From assembly GCA_001692895.1 (NCBI GenBank), contig KV748239.1, positions 901,206-965,205 on the forward strand: a stretch of 64,000 nt of DNA, read 5' to 3'. Below are positions 58,052 to 64,000 of this stretch, piece after piece. The notes under the pieces were generated by a model. The model had not been told where the DNA came from, did no database searches, and saw only the letters and a program-made list of their open reading frames with translations. This DNA comes from Cenococcum geophilum 1.58. Taxonomy: Eukaryota > Ascomycota > Dothideomycetes > Gloniales > Gloniaceae. The stretch's first letter is position 1; each line of letters begins with the position of its first letter. Position numbers and translations under genes: made by a program.

Positions 58052-59749
58052 GCTACACCATAATAACAGAACCCTCAATTTCAAGAGAGCAGACTTCTTC
58101 TATCTATTAATGCCTATAAGCAGGGCCAATTTCTAAGTTTTTAGAAGGCCACTAGCATATACAATGTAGCTAGAACGACAGCACAGCGACGCGTTAAGGG
58201 CATCTAGCCAAAACGCGGTTCTATTATATTAAATCGCCGTCTAACAGCTATATAAGAAGAAAGCCTTAAGCAGTGGATTCTATTAATGGATTAACGCGGT
58301 ATACTACCTAGGATTGTGATTATACGGTAAATAGCTGGTCTACTAGCCGCGCAGCGCACCGGGCCTACTACTATATAACCTATCGGCGAGAAATGGGTAT
58401 ATAACTTTATTAAGCGCCATAACAACCTATAGGCCAAATTTAACAGAAAATACGACTATTAGCGTGCTAAATGTAAAGATCCTATACTAATTTAGGCCTG
58501 GTTTAAACGCGTATAGGATATAAAGATATAATATAGAATTCTAGATAAGAATACCTAGAATTTTAATAAGACCGGCTTCTAGATAGGTGTTATTATAATT
58601 ATACGAGTTATTATAGGAACTGATCGCGCTGGCTAGCCTAAAACTATACAACTAGGAAATCGCGAGTGGGTTATAATTATTAAGTATATTAGTGCGATGG
58701 GGCAGGCAATTCTACCACTTATTATCTTTAAGGCTATAATGCACTAGGCTGCTTGGTATAATATTATTCTATACAACTAGTTAATTAGCGTTAGTAAGAA
58801 TGGCTAGATAATAAATGAGATTGGCCTAACCTAGCTAAAACTATTCTATAAGCATATAAAGGATTATACTATTAACATACATCGGCTGCTAGTACTAGAT
58901 GGCCATAGTAGCTATATAAACCCTAAATTTAATTAGTTCTGCCTAGATTACCAGATTATTATTATCTATATACTAGCGCACTTATCGCATCTACTACAGC
59001 TACTAGATGTAGGCTGTTTCTTAGCGCTTAAGTAGGCGTACGGGCGCAGCGTTAAACAGATAATATACCACGGCATTAGCTATATCGATAAGCATGAATT
59101 CCTGCCACTGTATATGCAGGCTAGGCAGCTAGCACTACATCAGAATAATATATAGGCAGAATTCGCGGCTACTGGGCTAGTTTTATATAGCCCTAATCGC
59201 GTACTAGGACTACTACATGCCGAATATTAGACACTATTACCCTAGTACCGTCTACAATTAAATGCATCCTAGGCAGCTAAAATACCACATAATATTACTA
59301 AGCTATAGCAGCAAATAGCCCTACTAAAACGTTATCTTAAGTAGCGTACGTATAGCCTACCGAGTCTAATAGAATAAGCCCTTAGCCAGCTAGTTAAGGG
59401 GTGCAAAATGGCGATGTTTAGCGCTATGCTACTTACTAGCGAAAATGAGAAGCTATAGGTAGAGAATTAATGCTAGAAAAGGAAGAGGGCAATTAAGCGC
59501 AAGTATATAGCTAGGGGGGGTGTTCTATTAGGGGCAGAAGGGGCGTCTTATACACTAGCTATATAGAATATAGTAGCAGAGGGGGTAGCAGATGTAGTGA
59601 GCGAGCGACCGCAGCGTGCACTACGCAAGTGCAGTATATGCTATTCACTAGAGCACACGGCTCGTACGTGCCCTAGACGCTAGGTAACTAGCTAGTAGCT
59701 AGCTACAATATATACAGGCGTTCGTTGTGGAGCAATTCATATTATTTAG
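58052..59749 (+). pseudogene. Fot1/pogo transposase (CENP-B-type HTH, DDE domain, CCHC tail), inactivated
   Basis: One frame of about 560 codons runs without frameshift to a TAG six bases before the right terminal repeat. N-terminal helix-turn-helix: SINAYKQGQF through SIYNVARTTAQRRVKG (about 58100-58210). DDE domain: NFNKTGF (58559-58579), where the first catalytic Asp codon (58565-58567) reads Asn; LLVLDGHSSYINP (second Asp 58898-58900); LLQLLDVGCF (third Asp 59006-59008). C-terminal knuckle CSICYSLEHTARTC (59630-59671). The protein would bind the inverted repeats and move the element. Many TAA/TAG stops replace likely Gln/Trp codons, and D-to-N and E-to-K at the first catalytic site are G-to-A changes, so RIP killed it. 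The exact start codon is uncertain; the upstream codons near 58052-58069 include stops. Confidence 0.9.
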
Positions 59750-59754
59750 CCTTA

Positions 59755-59809
59755 ATACTTGGTGGGGTGGCCTATATGCATGCGTGGCCCACATGCTTAC
59801 TAAGTACGT
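59755..59809 (-). repeat. Right terminal inverted repeat of the Fot1 element
   Basis: 55 bp, ending GCTTACTAAGTACGT before the duplicated TA. Confidence 0.95.
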
Positions 59810-59811
59810 TA

Positions 59812-60389
59812 GCATTTCCTTCCTTTTATTAGCCCTTTTATATACCCCCAAATTGTTCTTTAAATTTAATTAAGCTATACCAGCTATAGTAATTCTAAGC
59901 TATTAAAGCCTAGAGTAATGAAATATTTGTAAAGTAGTTGTCTAAAAATAGGTAAAATTAATAGGCCTAAAGTAGAAGCTATTAAGTAAGGTAGAGGACG
60001 TACTTAGAGATATTTAAGAGAATAATATCTTAATAATTTGTTTAAGAAAGGAGTTTAAAAAAGTATCGAGATATAATAAATATAAAGCTATATTAATAAA
60101 GGCTTATTATCTTAAAGTCCTTAAATACTAGCTTACTAGGCAATTTAATTATAGCTATAGATTATCTAGTAAACCTTACTATTATCTTATTAAAGCTAAC
60201 TATAGATCTAGGTATAATATACTTTCTAAACGCCTCGCCTAAAAAAGTTATTAATAACTTATTTTTTTAAAGACCTAATATTTAACGCCTTTTAGTAGAG
60301 GTAGTAAGATATAATAAAAAAAGCGCTTAAGTTACTTCTATTTTTTTTAACCTATAAATAAGCTAATTAAGTATCTAGGATATTTAGGA
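59812..60389 (+). pseudogene. Eroded coding-like relic between Fot1 and the small LTR element
   Basis: A plus-strand frame with only TAA/TAG stops covers most of the interval: KVEDVLRDI (about 59986), ENNILIICLRKEFKKVSRYN (about 60018-60077), QFNYSYRLSSKPYYYLIKAN-like sequence (about 60140-60200). It may be continuous with 57187-57957, since the Fot1 element sits between them. I do not recognise the protein. The high Tyr content at places suggests His and Cys codons lost to RIP. Confidence 0.35.
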
Positions 60390-60394
60390 CCTAT

Positions 60395-60521
60395 TGTGAG
60401 GTGATAAGCTCCGCACCACTCAGCCACACAAACCCGCAAAAGGTAAGCAAGTGACTGGCTTGATGCCAGACACGGCTATGCGGAACAATACATATAGGCG
60501 AGGTGACTTCGTCACCTGACA
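60395..60521 (-). repeat. Left LTR of the small element
   Basis: 127 bp, the same as 60846-60972. It contains the hairpin AGGTGAC-TTC-GTCACCT at its right end and CTGGC-TTGAT-GCCAG in the middle. Confidence 0.95.
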
Positions 60522-60700
60522 ATGCATCCCTCCCAATGGCGACTGTCCCCAGGCGCAACGTCCTACCCCATAGGCTTAGGAGCGCGGTTCAGGCCAGGAG
60601 GTCGCGTGTCGCGCCCAATATATTGGACCCCCAGCAGCTACAGCGCGGCGCCTAAAGAGGCCGCCTCGCGCTTCGATCGCAAGGACACAACCGGCGTCTT

Positions 60701-60745
60701 CGGTTACGGTACCCCCCAACTGAGCTAGGCTCAGTTGCGTAACCG
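60701..60745. repeat. Nested dyad in the small LTR element
   Basis: An outer stem CGGTTACG/CGTAACCG encloses an inner stem AACTGAG/CTCAGTT (loop CTAGG). A neighbouring AACCG/CGGTT pair overlaps its right arm. It could be a structured RNA, for example a packaging signal (inference). Confidence 0.7.
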
Positions 60746-60845
60746 GCCCCTTCGGTTATACGACCGGCAAAGGCTGTCCCCGAGTCAGCCTAGGGTACGA
60801 ACGAGGTTCGAACCCACAAGGCCCCGGGTATCAAGCCAGTCACTA

Positions 60846-60972
60846 TGTGAGGTGATAAGCTCCGCACCACTCAGCCACACAAACCCGCAAAAGGTAAGCA
60901 AGTGACTGGCTTGATGCCAGACACGGCTATGCGGAACAATACATATAGGCGAGGTGACTTCGTCACCTGACA
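60846..60972 (-). repeat. Right LTR of the small element
   Basis: 127 bp. On the minus strand it carries TGGCTGAGTGG (60867-60877), a perfect polymerase III A-box match. GGTTCGAACC (60805-60814) follows 52 bp later, inside the element. Confidence 0.95.
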
Positions 60973-60977
60973 CCTAT

Positions 60978-61640
60978 AGCCTAAAGATCTCGCACCTAAG
61001 TGCCTTTAAAGACACCTATATAAATAATAAGCCTTACTTAAATTATTAATTTACTAGTAGAGGTCTCCTTTTATACCTATAATTATTTACTTATATATTA
61101 TTCTAATTAGTAATATCTGCTAGTATTTTAAGAGGTTCTATATAGGTTTATATTAATTATAAGCCTTTTAAATATACTAATATTAAAGAATAGTAGAAAT
61201 ACTTAAATTAGTAGTCCTGTCTAGATCTATACCTACTAAATACTATACTAATTTAATTAGCTAGCGTATAATAAGCAGAGCGCTTACTATTCTTATTTTA
61301 ATTAAAAAGGTTATTAGATTTAACGTCCGCGTTAATACTACTAATAGGCTTACTAGCACGCTAAGTAGCGAATATTAACTTATCTAGAAGGATAATAACT
61401 TTAAGATCTAGTTTAAAAATAGTAGCTATATGCTCCTATAAGGTAGGAATAGCAGAAAGGCCTATTTTTATAACTTCTTTAGCTAATAGCTCTAGTGGTT
61501 TAGTCTTATCCACCTTACTTACCTTATCCTTAGCAGTCTTTCTATAGGCCTTAAAAACGGCTCCCAATTCGTCCTTAATATTCTTATTTAGTACTACTGC
61601 TTACGTAACTACTGCCGATAAGCTATTATATGTATACTGC
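60978..61640 (-). pseudogene. Coding-like relic, unknown protein
   Basis: On the minus strand a single frame from about 61630 reads NIKDELGAVFKAYRKTAKDK, then VDKTKPLELLAKEVIKIGLS, then IATIFKLDLKVIILLDKLIF, SINADVKSNNLFN and SRYRSRQDY, down to about 61030. It is interrupted only by TAA/TAG codons at likely Gln/Trp positions. That is at least 190 codons without a visible frameshift. Composition (Lys, Leu, Ile rich, helical) differs from the transposase relics here, and I recognise no retroelement or transposase motif. It could be a host gene fragment or an accessory gene of an element. The small LTR element at 60395 sits against its C-terminal side. Confidence 0.45.
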
Positions 61641-61669
61641 GTCGCTTAAAAGGATTACAAATAGGACTC

Positions 61670-61958
61670 CTAATACCCCTACCGCCGAGCAATTGTACTA
61701 AGGCTTTAACACTAAGCTATATATAGTATAAAGCCTTTAGATTAGCTTAAGAGGCGTATATATATAAATACTGTAAGAAACGGTTGCATATAAAGGGATT
61801 GTGCCATTCTTCGCAGCCTTTGCTAGCTATTATATGGCAACCATTTCTTGCACTTTTTGTATATATAAGCCTCACAAGCCTATCTAAGGCTCTATACTGT
61901 ATATAGCTTAGTATTAAGGCCCCAAGCTAGTATAATTACTCGGCGGCAGAGGTGCTAG
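61670..61958. mobile_element. 289-bp foldback (inverted-repeat) element
   Basis: Two arms of about 115-125 bp are inverted copies: the left runs from CTAATACCCCTACCGCCGAG through TAAGCTATATATAGTAT and AAGAAACGGTTGC; the right mirrors it, ending CTCGGCGGCAGAGGTGCTAG. Differences are mostly transitions plus a few small indels. A short unpaired centre (about 61800-61835) separates the arms. No clear target duplication was found, so the outer limits may be off by several bases. No coding sequence. Confidence 0.7.
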
Positions 61959-62008
61959 CGCCTTATTAATATCTTCGACGCTTAAATATTGCAGTAAGTA
62001 GTAGTAAC

Positions 62009-62271
62009 TGTTAGCGACTTAGTCAATCGAGGCACGAGTATAGTAAGAGGGACGCGCAAGCCTATACGATTGGTAGTTTATAAACGAAGATCTAAAGCTA
62101 AAGAAAGAAAAGGAGACGGAGGGTGGCATCGCTTAACGTTATACACGATCCTCTAGTTACGTAACAGCAACTATTTAGAACTATATAAAACTGTCTATAA
62201 CTATTTATAACTATCTGCGACTGTCTATAACTATCCGCTATAATTTACTAATATCCATTAGTGCTGTAACA
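62009..62271 (-). repeat. Probable 3' LTR of Gypsy-F
   Basis: TGTTAGCGAC...GCTGTAACA, 263 bp, bounded on the right by the purine tract. The left end is chosen by the TG/CA rule only, because the other LTR is outside the window. It contains several copies of CTGTCTATAACTAT-like sequence (62180-62235). Confidence 0.5.
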
Positions 62272-64000
62272 TTACCCCCCCTTCCGAAAAAGCCTGCCCT
62301 TAGGCTTTATACATCCGTATTATATCTATAGGGTATTCTTATCTTTATACTTAATAGGCAGCTTATCGTCTTCGCTATTCTAGTACTCTATTTACTCGTT
62401 AAGGTACTTTAGGGGTCCGGGTTTATTAGAGTAACGACTATAAAAAATTTAAAGCTTATAGGGACTACCTATAAAGTTCTATATAGGGTACCAAGTGGGG
62501 TCTAGGTTATACCCTTTCCAACTAATATAATATTTTAATATTCCCCTTATAAGCTTACAGGCTAGTATTTCTTTAATTTCCTATTTATCGTCGCTATTAA
62601 CTTAGATCGATAGGGGAAGTTTATTCTTTTATCCAGGTAATAGGTTATTTACGGCTTTTTATAGTTTATCCAAAGAGAAAATAGGGTAAACTTTAATTGA
62701 ATTTAGGAACTTTAATTTATATACATTGCCTATCTTCTTAAAAACCTTATATAGTCCTGCTATCTAATAGTCTAGCTTACGGCTAGGTCGTTCCGTCTTC
62801 TAGTTCTTTATTATAACCTAGACTATATCTTATACGGCAAAGTTAGGCTCTCGCCTATACTTATTCACCTATTATTGCATTAATTTTTAGGCCTTTTCTA
62901 GATTTATACAGGCTACCGTCTAGGCTTCTTCTAAGTGCTTAGCGTACTGCTGGGTTTTCTTATAAAATAGTTTTTTGTATACGGTCTGGGGTCCTTTTAG
63001 TCTTTCCCAGTTAAAGCTTATACGGGGTAAGTAGCCCATTTCTAGCTGGATAGGGGCAAATCCTATAAAGTCATAAGGTAGGGTCGCTTGGGCGTAGTCT
63101 ATTAGGGGTAGCAGTTTAGCCTAGTTATTTTAGAAGTAGTTAATAAAGGGCCAAAGTCTCTAGTCTAAGTATTAATTTATAATTTCCTGTCTAACTATCT
63201 ATTTAGGGGTGGTATGCTATAGAAAGCTTTAGCTTAATGCCTAAGATCTAGGTAAACTTATTCCAGAAAGCTGAAATAAATTGCGGCCTATAATCCGATA
63301 TAATAGTATCTAGTAATCCGTAAATTTGGTAGACGTAGTGGATATATAGTTAGGCCGCCTCTTTAGCATCGATATTTTTATAATAGGGGATTAAGAACGG
63401 GCGCTTGCTAAAGTAGTTAACTAGGATTATAACTATATCATATCCGTTACAGTCTATAGGTAGTTTATAAAAGTCTATAAAGATATACTACTAGGGGCGT
63501 TCTGGTATTAGGAGTGGTTTTAATAATCCTAAGGTTTTATCTTATAGAATTATAGATCTATAGTAGTTGTTACAGTTCCGTATATAGCGGTTAACACTTA
63601 TAACTATCCCGGGCTAGTAGTAGCGGTCGCTAATAATCTTACGGGTCTTATTTTTTCTAGGGTAGGCCGTAGAGACCCAGGTATAAGATTCGGCAATAAG
63701 CTGGGTCTATAAGTTCTGTTTTTTAGCTACTACTAGCCGTTCCTAGTGCTTAAGTAGTCCGTTTTTAAGGGACCATAGGCTAGTAACGTTATTTACCTTT
63801 TTACGGTGCTCCTATAGAGAGGGGGTCGTTTAGTTAGCCTATAGTAGTTTATTAATAAGATTAAGTTTAGAGAAGTTAATAGGATATATCTTAGCGCCTA
63901 AGGAGTCCGTACTTAGTTCTGCCCGTATTTAGGGGTTAAGGTATTTTAGTTATAGTAGTATCTAGGTCTGTAATAAGATCTTTATAGCCGTCTAGGTATT
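62009..64000 (-). mobile_element. Gypsy-F: 3' end of a chromodomain Gypsy fossil, running off the window
   Basis: Minus strand. A purine tract (62274-62287 on the minus strand) abuts a likely LTR (62009-62271). Upstream on the minus strand lie a chromodomain end (about 62380-62560, with PGPLKYLNE and SPYKL) and integrase (about 62700-63900; YIFIDFYKLPIDCNGYDIV near 63460-63500 and RPQFISAFWNKF near 63260-63300). Intact relatives have a DSM-x-D and SDRGPQF core. The 5' part lies beyond 64000. It is old and broken by RIP-type change. Its terminal sequence resembles that of the non-autonomous element at 4617-6986. Confidence 0.8.

Larger units (their letters stand above)
57958..59809 (+). mobile_element. 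Fot1/pogo-type DNA transposon, nearly full length
   Basis: 55-bp terminal inverted repeats (57958-58012 and 59755-59809) begin ACGTACT(C/T)(G/A)GTAAGCAT and differ at seven positions, all transitions. The target duplication is TA (57956-57957 and 59810-59811). Length 1,852 bp is that of Fot1 elements. A single transposase frame fills the space between the repeats. CA and TG are thinned but not gone, so RIP has hit it less than the Gypsy copies. Cut-and-paste transposition at TA is the known mode of the family. Confidence 0.95.
60395..60972 (-). mobile_element. Small non-autonomous LTR element (TRIM), unmutated and GC-rich
   Basis: Two 127-bp direct repeats (60395-60521 and 60846-60972), identical as I read them, start TGTGAGG and end CCTGACA. 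They bound 324 bp and are flanked by the target duplication CCTAT (60390-60394 and 60973-60977). Total 578 bp. A purine-rich GGGAGGG on the minus strand sits next to the left repeat, which suggests minus orientation. There is no coding region; the small open frames inside are chance. The interior is GC-rich with strong dyads (60701-60745). It shows no RIP, in contrast to everything around it. It is the youngest LTR insertion in the window and needs enzymes from another element. Confidence 0.9.

Noticed and set aside
60522-60728. Open frames at 60522-60728 (plus) and 60785-60973 (minus)
   Set aside because: Both fall in the small LTR element. Their openness follows from GC-rich sequence and the second runs through the LTR. 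No domain is visible.
61785-61806. AGGGATTGTGCC shared between 32753-32764 and the foldback element
   Set aside because: A 12-bp match without extension on either side is expected by chance in this much repetitive sequence.

Overview
This window looks like a repeat island from a filamentous ascomycete (Pezizomycotina). I find no intact host gene, tRNA, rRNA or CRISPR array in 64 kb. Almost everything is transposon fossil. The older pieces carry the mark of repeat-induced point mutation (RIP): CA and TG dinucleotides are nearly gone, TA is everywhere, and related copies differ by C/T and G/A transitions. The families present (Tad1-type LINEs, Fot1/pogo and Tc1 DNA transposons, chromodomain Gypsy and Copia elements) are typical of these fungi. 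The species cannot be named from the sequence.

Layout. 1-3379 is the 3' part of a Gypsy chromovirus (Gypsy-1). 3380-31400 is one old Tad1-like LINE (LINE-A) split by later insertions. The first is Gypsy-2 (3657-19050, target duplication TTTAG), which itself holds four elements: a non-autonomous LTR element rich in tandem repeats (4617-6986), a pogo-derived miniature element (8631-9376), a truncated RNase H LINE (LINE-C, 11304-12219) and Copia-2 (12468-17872). LINE-A also holds a 285-bp miniature element (20336-20620) and Gypsy-B (21485-29476, minus strand). 31401-32215 is extremely AT-rich. 32216-35420 holds a palindromic miniature element, a tRNA-like stretch, and a Tc1 transposase relic split by LINE-B (33228-34621), a younger copy of the LINE-A family.

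Gypsy-C (35804-43588, minus, target duplication ATTTT) is the third copy of the Gypsy-1/Gypsy-B family. Copia-E (44747-57181, target duplication GATAT) is split by Gypsy-D (48062-54401, target duplication GACTT). A nearly full-length Fot1/pogo transposon lies at 57958-59809. A small, GC-rich LTR element with identical ends (60395-60972) shows no RIP. An inverted-repeat element is at 61670-61958, and the end of another chromovirus (Gypsy-F, minus) runs off the window from about 62009. Eroded coding-like stretches of unknown origin lie at 43594-44741, 57187-57957, 59812-60389 and 60978-61640.

The nesting gives a relative order: LINE-A before Gypsy-2 and Gypsy-B; Gypsy-2 before its four guests; Copia-E before Gypsy-D; the Tc1 relic before LINE-B. 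No genes here work together as a host pathway. The functional links are between elements: autonomous Gypsy families may have mobilised the non-autonomous LTR element, and pogo/Tc1 transposases the miniature elements. The strongest leads are the unmutated small LTR element, the repeat-filled non-autonomous LTR element that shares its terminus with Gypsy-F, and a 54-bp palindromic module found in both a Gypsy and a Copia element.
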